A stretch of 64,000 nt of DNA from Campanula takesimana (GCA_026119855.1 JAOWBW010000767.1:496001-560000), one strand, 5' to 3'. Positions 32,560 to 42,787 are shown, counted from the stretch's first letter. The notes: a model not told the origin generated them from the sequence alone. Made by a program: numbers and translations.

Positions 32560-33186
32560 AACACTTATTTTTTAACACTATCATTGACACTTAGTAAAAA
32601 CTTACAACTTTATGTTTATAAATGTCAGTGTAGATGGCTAACACTTTTTAGCACTATCATCACTTATCAAAAGTGTCAGTGTCAATGTTTGTTCACTTGG
32701 TGCCGTTTCAGGTAACGATTAATTCTCTTCCTCTAAATATATACTATAAAGATTCTTACCATGCTTTAAATTTTTTAGTTTTATAACTGTAAAATGAATT
32801 GTAATTTTCTTTAAAAAAATATGTGAGTATAGTTCATATTACAGTTTAACTAGGTGTTTGCTTCATAGCTATTTAGTAATGAAAATTCAAATGCATGCGT
32901 TGCAGTGTGAGTTACTGGATGTTAATTTTCCATTCATTAATATTTTCATGCTTATCCATCATGTCATTGTTTGTACTGTCACTACCGTTCTATACTAACA
33001 CCGTTTTATACTGACACCGTTTCATACTGTCATAAATTCATACCGGCACCGTGCCATCCGGCACGGGCATAGTACTAGTATCAATATAAATGACTAAATG
33101 ACTAACACTTTATAAAACTACCACTGGAACTTATTAAAGTGTCAGTTTCAATGTTTATTAATGCCAATAAAAATAACTGACACTTT
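32560..33186. repeat. degenerate repeats built on AGTGTCAGTGTCAATGTTT
   Basis: Several imperfect units of roughly 80-90 bp carry CACTATCAT, TTATCAAAAGTGTCAGT and AATGTTTATAAATG motifs. Similar units resume at 35709-35900 after the Mutator-like element, so the array was split by that insertion. Sequence type resembles subterminal repeats of CACTA elements, but termini were not found. Confidence 0.5.
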
Positions 33187-33546
33187 TATACTGTGGAGTA
33201 AACCACATTTCTGACATCCGTACTATGATAAGAATATCACTTTGACCTCCGTACTATCTAAACAACAAAAGAAACCTGCGTACTATTGATTAATTAGCAA
33301 AACTAACCAAAATCGTTAAAAAATGTAATAGACGTTAATAGACGTTAGAAACTTAACAAGCTAAATAACTGGTTCAGCTCTAATCTATGCATTTGTTTCC
33401 GTTTTCATCCTAAAAGCCTGATATTTTTCGTTTTAGTTACTTGTGCCATTATCATTAGGAACCTCCGTTTTCAATTAACTTGCAATTTTTATTTCTTTCT
33501 TGTTAAACACTTACAAATTAATTTAAAAAATAAAATTAATCAATTA

Positions 33547-33677
33547 GGGTGTTGTTATACACACCCGTAAAACTTATGAATAAACCCGTAAGTAGCTTGA
33601 AATTTTAAATAGTACAACACTGTAAAGCACAGTTATGGGTGTATTCATAAGTTTTACGGGTGCGTATAACAACACCC
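33547..33677. mobile_element. 131-bp foldback MITE with 8-bp duplication
   Basis: About 40-bp arms, GGGTGTTGTTATACACACCC and its near inverse ending ATAACAACACCC. Both flanks carry ATCAATTA (33539-33546 and 33678-33685). The 8-bp TSD fits the hAT superfamily. Confidence 0.8.
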
Positions 33678-33779
33678 ATCAATTACTTATTAACTTGGTT
33701 ATTTGTGAAGAATTAGCTTCTTTTTTTCTTTTTTTTTTTTTTTGTTTTTTTTACTTTTCCTTTTATTGTGCTTAAAAAA

Positions 33780-34540
33780 AATCCTATTATTATTTTGCTC
33801 TCAACCTCACAACAATACTGCCCATAACCACCATCACCTCCCACCACCACCATTCCACCAAGCCTCCCCATCCCCACCATAAAAGTAGTAAATTTGAATT
33901 CTTAAAATTCAAAATCAACCCCAAAACATATAACATAATCATTGAATCTCTACACAAAATCAAAAAATTAACATCAAAATGCAGATTTGTGGGAGAACAC
34001 GGGCCTGTGAGGTAGAAAAGGGGAGGGGACGACCGAAGGAGGGAAGGGGAAAGGGAGGCTGTCGGAAGGGAATACGATCGCCGGCTTCCATTGAATCCTA
34101 GCAGATCTAGCCTAAGGTGAGGCGGATTTGAGGCCGGTGTCGGAGATGGAGAAGAAAGGGTCGGTGACACTGCCGGCAGAGATGGAGAAGAAGGGGCTCG
34201 ACTTAGTGGAGTGGGCGACGGGAACTTGGGAATGGGTGATGGTCGCCGGCGTTGGGCAAGAGAGATGGCCGGAGTTGATGGGGTTGGTTGATGGGGTTGA
34301 CCGGATATATGAAGTAGAGAGAGGGAGTCGCCGAAGTAGGGAAGGGGAGATGTGGCCGGAGGTGGTAGGGTAGAGAGAGGAGAGAGAGTGATTACCGGTC
34401 AGAGTTGTTGGTGGCAGGCCGGAGTAGTTGTCGGAGGAAGAGGGAAGGGGTCGCCGGAGTTGAGAGGGGAAAGTCACCGGTGAGGTGAGGAATTAGAGAG
34501 AGAAAGCAGAGAGAGAAAGAAAATGAAAAGAGAATGTATC
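33780..34540 (-). other. GC-rich Ser/Pro-coding segment inside the Mutator-like element
   Basis: Open stretches on the minus strand (33790-34170 and 34112-34477) are Ser, Pro and Thr rich, without recognised domains. The segment ends with ACCGGTGAGG...ATTAGAGAGAGAAAG near 34478-34505. The same ending and a similar CCGGAGGT-rich block occur in the Mutator-like element at 42879-45421 (about 44040-44285). It may be a captured host gene fragment, for example a leader and first exon. The source gene was not recognised. Confidence 0.4.
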
Positions 34541-34555
34541 TGGGTAAATTAGTAA

Positions 34556-35365
34556 GGGTTTTTCTAACTTGTGCCCATGGGCACATGTTAAGACTATTAA
34601 ATTATCTTGTAATTTGTGTAAAGCTGATTTTAATTACTTCAACTAATTAATGAGAATTTAAAATACTAATGATTATTCCCAAATTAAAAAATTAAAACAA
34701 ACCTAGATTTCTCTCTAGCTTCCCTTTTCCAAGCTTCCTTTCCAGTTTCCTCTTCCCCACCCCACCACATCCCTTCCCCCTCGCCCTTCATCCCCGTTTT
34801 ATTCCCCTACCCCAAACATGCATTTTTTTTTTGGGATTCAAATTCAAAGGATAATCTTCTATGCCAAAAATACATCATAAACTCTTCAATTAAATTTTGA
34901 AAAAAGAAGTATGTACTATTTTCGTATTTCTTATGTCAGTTCCATTATAACTTTCTACAACAATACAAAAGAACGAAGAAGAATGAAAATAGTCTAGAAA
35001 GGATGATGAATATAGGGGTCGGTGGGGGAGAGCTTGATGGCGAAGAAAGGGAATGACGGTGTAGCAAGGAGCAGACTGGGGGGCGGATTAAGGTGGGCGG
35101 ATGAGATGGGCGCTGCTGGAAGGGAGGGGGTTGGAAGAGAGAGGAGGCGTGTGCCGACGGGAGAGGAGGCGTGGTGGGGTGTGGAAGGGGAAGGGGAAGG
35201 GCAAGGGCTGAGTGGGAAGATGGGACTCATTAATTTGTTTCTTAATTAGCTTTTTTAAATCAAGAGTTCATTACTTAGTTGAAGTAATTAAAATCAGCTT
35301 TACACAAATTACAAGATAATTTAATAGTCTTAACATGTGCCCATGGGAACAAGTTAGAAAAACCC
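34556..35365. mobile_element. nested Mutator-like element with perfect 9-bp duplication
   Basis: Ends GGGTTTTTCTAACTTGTGCC and the inverse GGAACAAGTTAGAAAAACCC. The terminal inverted repeats are about 100 bp. AATTAGTAA is duplicated exactly (34547-34555 and 35366-35374). 810 bp, no transposase. The interior includes a GC-rich purine/pyrimidine-skewed block (about 35005-35225) with only low-complexity open frames. Confidence 0.9.
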
Positions 35366-35708
35366 AATTAGTAAAGTAGCTAATGGATGGATGGGGGAGG
35401 GGGGTTGTAAATTTTATATTTCATTTTCATTCTTTTCAGTTTGATAAGTGTTAGATCTACCCCTTTTAGTACTCAATTAGGTGAGATAGGAGATTGTTTT
35501 GTTATGGGGGCAAATTGAAAATATTGATAGTAATGTCCGTTAAATTTCTAACGCCCATTAAGTTCATTAACATTCATTGACGATTTTGGTTACTTTTGCT
35601 ATTTTATCAATAGTACGCATGTTACTTTTGTTGTTTCGGTGGTACAGATGTAAAAGTGAAAAAACTGAATAGTACGGATGGCAAAAATGTCGTTTACTCG
35701 ACACTGTG

Positions 35709-36061
35709 TAACATTAATACGGGTAATTATCAAATGTGTCAGTTTGATTGTTTATAAATGCTGGTATGAGTCGCTGACACTTTGTAACATTATCATTGAC
35801 ATTTACGATGCAGATACGTGTTTGTCAGTTATTTTCAAAAACGTCACCGTCTGTTCTAAAACAAGTGCTAGTTTATTTAAATGTCAATGTGTCTTAAAAA
35901 ACCTGTTTTTCCTATGTGTTATGAAAAACGTGTTTTTTATAAGACCTACTCATTCTAACTTAATTAAAAATGCTAACCTTAGCATATGTGGGTTCTCCTG
36001 AAGCCGAAACTCGGTGGGCCTTTGCTAATGTTTATCATCCCCCCCTCCTAATGTTTATCAT
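35709..36061. repeat. continuation of the GTGTCAGT repeats
   Basis: AAATGTGTCAGTTTGATTGT, TGACACTTTGTAACATTATC and related units resume the array of 32560-33186. The rest of the stretch is featureless. Confidence 0.4.
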
Positions 36062-36660
36062 CACCCCCTCCGCCCCAGTTAAAGTTTTTAGCTTGACTTT
36101 ACATACTTTACACGCTTATTAAAGAAACAATGAAAACAAATAAAAATGAGTAAAAAAAAGAGAGTAGGAAGTTAAGGATATAATTGTCCAGAATACTATT
36201 CATAAAGCAAAAGCAAGTCAAAGCTAGTGGGTAAACAGTTTATTAGGTAAGTAATAGTCTTTAGTCTTTTGTAATTAAATGAATTTCAGAGGACAAGATT
36301 GTCTAAGATACTATTCATAGTTTGCCCTTTATAAAATAAAGCAAGAATGAGAGACTGGAAGTAAGAATCTTAAACTAGGAGGAGAGGGGTATTTGTTATT
36401 TCAATTATAAACAGGGGGGGTAAAAAGTTTGTTAGGTAAGTAATAGTCTTTAGTCTTTTGTAATTAAATTAATTTTACGAGGATAAGATTGTCTAAGACA
36501 CTCACATCAACTAACCCCACTAACTACTACCCCACTTTCTCTCTCCTACCAAAACTATTTACACTCATAACATCTCATCTTTTTCTTTTTCCCTTAATTT
36601 TCGTGCAAAAACGGTTTTGTGCAATTTGAAACGAGACGGGGAGTATTTATTATGAGACGT
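36062..36660. mobile_element. cluster of Stowaway-type MITE remnants
   Basis: The left end CCCTCCGCCCCAGTTAAAG is at about 36066. Right ends are near 36375-36390 (TTAAACTAGGAGGAGAGGGG) and 36630-36645 (GAAACGAGACGGGGAGTA). A direct repeat of AGGTAAGTAATAGTCTTTAG occurs at about 36244 and 36435. Confidence 0.5.
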
Positions 36661-36695
36661 AGGGATGTGATATTTATTACGGGACTATAATTTCA

Positions 36696-36993
36696 GAGCA
36701 TCCACAATGGTAGAGCTTTTTTATGACTTTCACATGCCACATCCTCACCAAGTCACAAATAAAAACTTAAAACTTTTTCAACAATGGTAGTAGAGTTTTT
36801 TTTTTTCTAACATGAGAAGTTGAAGAAAATTAATGCAAATGTCCATTACAAGAGCTTTTTGAGAGCTCTTTCTAAAAAAAAGTTGCTCTTTAGTAAAAAA
36901 CTTTTTTAACTAACTCTACAATGGCAAAAAAAAAACTCTATAAAGCCTTTTCATGAAAATAAAAAGCTCACAAAAAGCTCATATTGGATGATC
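36696..36993. mobile_element. Tourist/Harbinger-like MITE with TCA duplication
   Basis: GAGCATCCACAATGG at the left and the inverted GATCATCCAATATGAGC at the right. TCA lies on both sides (36693-36695 and 36994-36996). Same family as 3714-3974. It lies about 220 bases upstream of the NDPK start codon, within the likely promoter. Confidence 0.75.
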
Positions 36994-37080
36994 TCAGTTC
37001 ATATACAGGACGTACCAAAAAAAAAAAAAAGTTCATATACAGGCTTGTGGAACTAGACTTTATCTAGTCTTTCTTATATT

Positions 37081-37103
37081 TGGGCTTAAAGTAATGGGCC
37101 CAA
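37081..37103 (+). promoter_or_regulatory. TGGGCC/T site II-like elements upstream of NDPK
   Basis: TGGGCT at 37081-37086 and ATGGGCCCAA around 37094-37103 lie 115-135 bases before the start codon. TGGGCY pairs are known binding sites of TCP-type factors in promoters of growth-related plant genes. Regulatory function here is inference. Confidence 0.45.
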
Positions 37104-37216
37104 AAATCAAATTTTGAATAAGAACGCATCCACGATTCAAAGGCGAAACTAACCTCTCTCACTCGCGCACACACAACACACGCACTAGTTGAAGAAATCA
37201 GTGAAGGCAAAGAAAA

Positions 37217-37553
37217 ATGGAGCAGACCTTCATCATGATCAAACCTGATGGCGTCCAACGAGGCTTGGTAATTCATATGTAGATTTTATGTATTTGATTA
37301 TATACGTATGTTTGTGTATTGATTGTTATGATCATGAATTTCTTCACTTATTCTTAAGATCACCGGAAAATTTGAGAATTTTGTACCTCGATTTTACTCC
37401 ATCGGTTGATTTGTCCAAAATCACTCTAATTCGATGGGTAATTCAGACGTGCTTTGTTCATGATTTTATATTGCGAAAGGATTTGGAATGAAAAATGAAT
37501 ACTAAATGTTGTATAACCAAATCCATCTGTTCCTAAACAAGTGACATTCGAGT

Positions 37554-37602
<49 letters not shown>

Positions 37603-39377
37603 GAAAACTGAAGAAGCCATTGTTTACCGCACATCTGCCCTTGAATTTGTGATCTCTGTGTTATATGAGGCTATAATACTCCCGGCCCCATGATAAGTGT
37701 TGCATCTACTTGTCATTTTATAAATAACAATGTGTTTTACTTGTTTGTATATTGATTGTACCATGATAAAATCACACTTAGATTATTTCATTATTTGGAA
37801 ATGTGATATAGACCAAACAAAATGTGACACTTATCATGGGAGGGACATAAAAGCATTGTTTTCATCATGAATATATGCTTGATTACAAAGGAAAATATAA
37901 ATTCTTAATGGAGCTGGATGAGCTTAATTTTGCAATCCGATTGTTGATACATTTGGCACAATGTATTTACAGAAATTGAACAAGTTTCTAATATCACGTG
38001 TTTGCTTTCAGATTGGTGAAATTATCAGTCGATTTGAGAAAAAAGGTTTTTCCTTGAAAGGTAAATAATTGATTCACCCCCTACTTTTTTCTTCCGTGAT
38101 GCACTGATATGTATCAATTGATCTGCATGTCATTGAGCCTTTGTCAACATTTTCTTTTTACCATGTACAGGATTGAAGCTTATGAGTGTTGAGCGTGGTC
38201 ATGCTGAGAAACACTATGCAGAATTGTCCTCAAAGCCATTTTTTAATCGCCTGGTTGAGTATATCATCTCTGGACCTGTTGTTGCTATGGTATGGCAAGG
38301 TAAGAATGTGGTTGTGACAGGGAGGAAGATTATTGGTGCCACAAACCCATCAGACTCTGCACCTGGCACAATACGCGGTGATTTTGCTATTGAAATGGGG
38401 AGGTACATTTGTTCGAGTAATTTTTGTTCATAAGTTGTGTTTGTGATTTGGCAGTCGTGTGAAACCTTTATTTTGTCTAGAAAAGCATAGTGGAAAATAA
38501 ATGGCTTATATTTTAGTGTTTAAATAAAAAACCCTTAATGTTAAAACCAATGCATTCTGGAATAGAAACCTGACTGAAACTGAGTCTGGATCGATCTGTA
38601 GTATGCATCGTGATTGCGAAAATTATTGCTCAAAGTTCCTTCGTACTAAAGTACAAAAATGGCGACATTTATTCCGGGATAGAGGGACTAGTGAATTCTT
38701 TCCTGAATCAATTCAGTTTAAGTTAGATTGAACTTATAGTGAACTCAGTTTTATAATGACTTTTTTGCATGTTCTTTAAAGGGAAAAAATTCATTGTCCT
38801 TTACTGCTGTTTAGGCCTTTTGAGTATCAAAACGTAAATGTTCACATTAGGATTGTGATTCAAATTACTTTTTATATGATCAATTGTGGGAAAGAGTAAT
38901 TAGTATCCTTAGATAGCATCCAATCAAGTGTAAGGACATACTCCCTCTGTCCCAGAAAGATAGTCTCATTTTGACTTTTTATGGTCAACAAAAATGAACT
39001 TTGACCTACCATTGGTGACAATCTAATCATTTTAGTGAAATTCTAAAATTTGTAATTGATAAATCATTAAGTGATTTATCAATAACAATTTTTAGAATTT
39101 CATTGTGATCATTAAATTGACACCAATGTTTGGTCAAAGTTTATTTTTGTTGACTATAAAATGTCAAAACGTGACTATCTTTCCAGGACAAAGGGAGTAT
39201 TAGCATACATTAACTGAGTTCTTTTTCTTTTCTGCTTACTTTTGTTCCGATTTTTTTGGCAGGAATGTTATTCATGGAAGCGATTCAGTTGAGAATGCCA
39301 AGAAAGAGATAGCTCTATGGTTTCCTGATGGCACTGTAAACTGGCAGAGCAGTGCACATCACTGGATCTACGAATAA
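37217..39377 (+). CDS. NDPK1: nucleoside diphosphate kinase, cytosolic type 1 (four exons)
   Basis: Exons 37217-37267, 38012-38060, 38171-38402 and 39263-39377 join in frame, with GT/AG borders at every intron, to give a 148-residue protein ending at TAA (39375-39377). The length is that of cytosolic NDPK. The start is MEQTFIMIKPDGVQRGL. The protein has the GEIISRFEKKGF block, HYAEL, NPSDSAPGTIRGDFA and the active-site NVIHGSDSVE, with the phospho-accepting His at residue 115. It ends HHWIYE. No transit peptide precedes the core. Known role: transfers the gamma phosphate from ATP to other nucleoside diphosphates through a phosphohistidine intermediate. Introns hold a poly(T)/poly(A) stretch, a small foldback element and a Stowaway MITE, none disturbing splice sites. 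AATAAA-like CAATAAATG near 39509 may direct 3' end formation. Confidence 0.96.
37553..37600. repeat. poly(T)-poly(A) inverted tract in NDPK intron 1
   Basis: About 29 T residues followed directly by about 18 A residues. They can form a hairpin in DNA or transcript. Confidence 0.9.
37679..37846. mobile_element. small foldback MITE in NDPK intron 1
   Basis: CTCCCGGCCCCATGATAAGTGT at the left (shown in part) is inverted as ACACTTATCATGGGAGGGAC at the right. TA precedes and follows. Confidence 0.65.
38941..39197. mobile_element. Stowaway MITE in NDPK intron 3
   Basis: CTCCCTCTGTCCCAGAAAGA at the left and the inverse TCTTTCCAGGACAAAGGGAG at the right, with TA duplication (38939-38940 and 39198-39199). 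Long self-complementary arms. It lies about 65 bases before the intron 3 acceptor. Confidence 0.85.
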
Positions 39378-39696
39378 AATCTTCATCAGTTAAGTAGCTC
39401 TAGTTCCCTTCTTTTGGCCCATTAATAACCTCCGTAAAGGATGCAGTAATCTGACTTGTTGAATCTGCATTGTTGCTTTGAGGTCCTATTTTTGCAATTT
39501 CAACTTACAATAAATGTTAATTTATACTCCTGATTCTTACTTCCCAACAAGTTCTGTGATTCTATCAAGATACAAATACACAGTATCTTTCATTATTTCA
39601 TATCATATCAGCATATCATAGTACTATCATACTAGGTTCAGAAGCTATCATTACACACGACAAATAGGCAAATATGACTGTCAGAAGCTTGCATCT

Positions 39697-40155
39697 TTAT
39701 GGATGGTGGTTCACTGGTGGATAGGCGTTCCCTGAGCTGTCACTTCCACCACCACCACTATCATCAGAACCACCAAAACCAGTTCCAGAATCATGGCCTC
39801 CTCCAGCAGCTCCACCGCCACCAGACCCATAACCAGAACCTGAACCTGAACCACTTCCGTAACCAAACCCATAACCCTTACCAAACCCATTGCTAGAGCG
39901 ACCCGACCCCGAACCATAACCCCATCCACCCCTTGGACTCGAACCCCAACCCCAGTTGTAGTCCCAATTCGAGCCATGGCTTGATCCGGTAGCCCCCGTA
40001 GGATTCTGGTCTTCACTACTAGGAGGAGAAGATTGGATTTCGGGTGTGACCGCCTTTCTGCCAGCAGCAAAGCCACTGGCGTCGAACCCAAAAGAAGGGT
40101 TGGAGAGCAATAAGAGAAGAACGAGAGAGAATGTGAACATGATGATTAGTTGCAT
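39697..40155 (-). CDS. secreted glycine-rich protein (152 aa)
   Basis: The open frame begins MQLIIMFTFSLVLLLLLSNP, a clear signal peptide likely cleaved near residue 23. A 40-residue Ser/Pro-containing spacer follows. Then comes a tail dominated by Gly, Ser and Tyr (GYGSGSGRSSNGFGKGYGFG, GSGSGSGYGSGGGG). Just before the Gly-rich part is the conserved stretch NWDYNWGWGSSP. The downstream paralog at 41443-41832 has the same order and motif. Proteins of this class are usually cell-wall or apoplast components; no enzyme motif is present, and function cannot be stated further. A TATATATAAATA box lies 45-55 bases upstream on the minus strand (about 40198-40210), supporting transcription and this start. 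One exon. Confidence 0.85.
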   Translation of the reverse strand: MQLIIMFTFSLVLLLLLSNPSFGFDASGFAAGRKAVTPEIQSSPPSSEDQNPTGATGSSHGSNWDYNWGWGSSPRGGWGYGSGSGRSSNGFGKGYGFGYGSGSGSGSGYGSGGGGAAGGGHDSGTGFGGSDDSGGGGSDSSGNAYPPVNHHP

Positions 40156-40197
40156 CTTTTAGACTATAATGCCTTATCTAGCTAAAGTCGGCTACTC

Positions 40198-40210
40198 GTA
40201 TTTATATATA
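40198..40210 (-). promoter_or_regulatory. TATA box of the 152-aa glycine-rich gene
   Basis: Minus-strand TATATATAAATAC, about 45 bases before the start codon. Confidence 0.6.
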
Positions 40211-41442
40211 TTCAAGTGAGTGATTAGATGATTGATTTAGTGGTATATATGCTGTTTGGAGATATACTTGGTGTTGACATGAAGACCCGTGACATGCACT
40301 ATAGGAACTAACAACTTCATGGTACACTTGTCTGGATGTGTGTGTGTGTGTGTGAAAGAGTCATCTAGTACATGTGAATTGGTTCCATGGTCTCCACTCT
40401 AGCTCCTAACTATATGAAGATTTTGTAGCCAGCCACATTGATATATTAGAGTTAGTGAGGTGGGTCTATGTCTATCCTTTTGTAGCTCTCACCGCCCACG
40501 ACTTCATGCACACGTGGCACTCTATTAGCGGTTCCCACCTTAGGGCACAGGGCCAGTTTTAAGCACCAATGAATTGGACAGATTATGCTATTTCAGTTGC
40601 TTCTTGTTTCTTTCTTTCTTTCTTTCGTTCTTCGGATATGGGCTTAATGTTGTCCGACTATAGGTCAGTTGTTTAGCTTGTCCGTCCAGAGCTTCGTGGT
40701 CATAGTTGATTCGGAGTGAAATTCCCTTGAAAATTTTGGTCTGTTGAAATTGGGATCAGAATGAAGGGTTAAGACTTAAGATGCCTATATAGTTGGACTG
40801 GTAGGAGCCCAATCAATGATGGGGAGCTTATGCTGTTCCACTGCAGCAGCGTGCGCTCTAAATGTAGCCACCACCCCTTGTTTGAGACCGAGAGTAATTA
40901 GGCCCAAGGTGGATCGCACTTGGAGTCTAATAAAACTTAATTTTTGACCGTAAAACAAGGGGATGTAGCTGCATCCGGGACCCAAGGAGCAGCGGAAGCC
41001 CTGGCGCAAACATTTGTTTTGACTAACTAGAATGTATTCATGCCTTTCAAATTTAGAGTAGATGAAGAGATCAAAAATACAAACTACTCCTAGTAACAAA
41101 CTGAAGAGGGAAAATAAAAGCATCCAAGTCACTAAACAAGAGCATTTTCATTTTCTGAAAAATGCATTATGAGTACAATCCCCTTACATGAAAGTCTTCT
41201 TCATTTACAATCCTACACACACACACACACACACAAAGCATATCATCATCACACATACTACTACCACATATTACACATAGCTAGCAAGCAAGCATATAAT
41301 TATAGATAGATCATAATCAGCTAAACCGCACATCAAGTAGACTAATAGATTTAAATCATCATGTGTTATGCCATAGCGTATATATAGGCAATCACAAAGC
41401 TCAAACCCTGCTTCGATCGGTTCTTTACCCATGATTATTCTC
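40211..41442. other. intergenic between the two glycine-rich genes
   Basis: Contains a (TG)n run at about 40338-40354, a (CA)n run at about 41215-41235 and GTTTCTTTCTTTC-type tracts. A minus-strand open stretch at 40785-41132 is hydrophobic at its start but has no recognised domain and no paralog here. It was not called as a gene. The region also serves as the upstream region of the 39697-40155 gene. Confidence 0.4.
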
Positions 41443-41832
41443 CTATGGGTACCCATAGCCGGACCCACCACCACTACCACGTCCACCAGTACTACTGCCA
41501 CTTCCTGAACCATACCCACCTCCACGAGCTCCACCACTACCAGACCCATATCCAGAACCCGACCCAGACCCACTCCCAGAACCATATCCATACCCATAAC
41601 CCCTACCAAACCCATTAGCGGACCGGCCTGACCCTGAACCATATCCGTAACCACTCCCTGGGTTAGAACCCCAACCCCAGTTGTACTCCCAGTTAGGACC
41701 ACGGCCGGACCCAGTCTGAGAAGCCAACATCTTTCTTCCTCCGCCGTTACCACCGGCCGCCAAAACAACTGCAGAGAGCAAGAAGAAGATAAGAAGGGAG
41801 AACTGATGATGATGATGCATGTTGAATTGCAT
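41443..41832 (-). CDS. secreted glycine-rich protein, paralog (129 aa)
   Basis: Starts MQFNMHHHHQFSLLIFFLLS; the hydrophobic signal peptide likely ends near residue 25 (VVLAAGG). After RKMLASQ comes GPNWEYNWGWGSNPG, the same motif as in the 39697-40155 gene. The tail is GYGYGSGSGRSANGFGRGYG and further Gly/Ser/Tyr repeats, ending GGGSGYGYP. The two proteins match closely over the 50 residues from NW(D/E)YNWGWG onward, so they arose by local duplication. Both are on the minus strand, 1.3 kb apart. A TATATATA box is about 50 bases upstream (41884-41892). Function is unknown beyond a likely extracellular structural role. Confidence 0.85.
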   Translation of the reverse strand: MQFNMHHHHQFSLLIFFLLSAVVLAAGGNGGGRKMLASQTGSGRGPNWEYNWGWGSNPGSGYGYGSGSGRSANGFGRGYGYGYGSGSGSGSGSGYGSGSGGARGGGYGSGSGSSTGGRGSGGGSGYGYP

Positions 41833-41883
41833 TATTAATCTGTTTTTAGTTATTTGTCAGAAAAGTTGGGGAGTTTAGTGGGT

Positions 41884-41892
41884 GTATATATA
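41884..41892 (-). promoter_or_regulatory. TATA box of the 129-aa glycine-rich gene
   Basis: Minus-strand CTATATATAC about 50 bases before the start codon. Confidence 0.6.
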
Positions 41893-42274
41893 GAGCAAAA
41901 ATGGACCATATAAGAGTGTTAGTGGGTGTACATCTACTGGAAAATTGGGTGGTAAAAAGGTGCAACCTTTGATAAGGGCACTAACGAATTACGCGTACAC
42001 TTGTCGGGGCACCATTAAGAAAAAGTTATTCAAGATATTATTTTGCTCTTCTGTTTATGATTTTGATTCATTTTAGTGGTAAGTTTATTAAGTTGAAAAG
42101 ATGATGTTAAGGTTTATGGCAATTGTATTTTCTTGTGAAAGTGGCTAGTTTATAGTGGCCATCAATTTTAAACCGGCCGCGGCACCCGCAAGGTACAGGT
42201 GGCAGTGTTTCCATGCCCAGCAATTAGAATTAGTGATTGATGAGTTTTGTCAAAACTGATTGCCTTTTATCATA

Positions 42275-42578
42275 CTCCCTCTCTCTGTCCCCGTTTAAGG
42301 TTCTTACTTTCTTTTTTTGGTATAGTATGTCCCAGTTTAAGGTTCTTAGTTACTTTATTCCTTAAATGGCAAAGGATGAATAGTGTTTTGGACATTCTTG
42401 TTCTCATAAAGTTCATATATTACAAAAAACCCATCACTTACACATCTACTTTTCACTCACTTGTTTTATGAATGGACAATTATATCCTCCACCCACTACT
42501 ATTCTTGACTCAAATTTGCCTTAATTTCTTAATAAGCGTGTAAAGTCAAACTAAGAATCTTAAACCGGGACGGGGGAG
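42275..42578. mobile_element. Stowaway-type MITE
   Basis: CTCCCTCTCTCTGTCCCCGT at the left and TTAAACCGGGACGGGGGAG at the right, with TA on both sides. An AAGGTTCTTACTTTCTTTTT interior is shared with other copies. Confidence 0.72.
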
Positions 42579-42591
42579 TATGATTTATCAT

Positions 42592-42787
42592 TCATTTGTC
42601 CCAAAAATGATATTCGCTTTTCACTATTCAAACTTAATAGTCAAACTTTTAAAGGATATGAATATTTGCTTCATTAGTCATGTTGCGTTTATGTATACTT
42701 AAGCCCAAATTATAGAAATGGGAAGAACTTTTTTGAGACAATGAAAAACGGCAAATGAGAAAATTATTTCAGGACAGAGGGGGGGTA
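42592..42787. mobile_element. decayed Stowaway-type MITE
   Basis: CATTTGTCCCAAAAATGATA at the left and TTATTTCAGGACAGAGGGGG at the right form imperfect inverted ends. Confidence 0.5.

Larger units (their letters stand above)
33196..35699. mobile_element. Mutator-like element with ~170-bp terminal inverted repeats
   Basis: The left end, GAGTAAACCACATTTCTGAC, is inverted at the right end (...GTCGTTTACTC). The inverted similarity continues inward about 170 bp, including CATCCGTACTAT, AACAACAAAAG, GCGTACTATTGAT and TAACCAAAATCG blocks. Flanks TATACTGTG (33187-33195) and GACACTGTG (35700-35708) agree at seven of nine positions, as expected for an old 9-bp TSD. No transposase is present. The interior holds a small foldback MITE, a GC-rich segment and a second Mutator-like element. 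Confidence 0.8.

Noticed and set aside
39711..40091. Val/Leu/Met-rich open frames overlapping both glycine-rich genes
   Set aside because: Gly-rich codons read in another frame give long open frames by chance. The signal-peptide frame is the real one.
40785..41132. A 115-codon minus-strand open frame with a hydrophobic start
   Set aside because: No recognised domain, no paralog in the window and no convincing promoter. It overlaps what looks like a repeat remnant.
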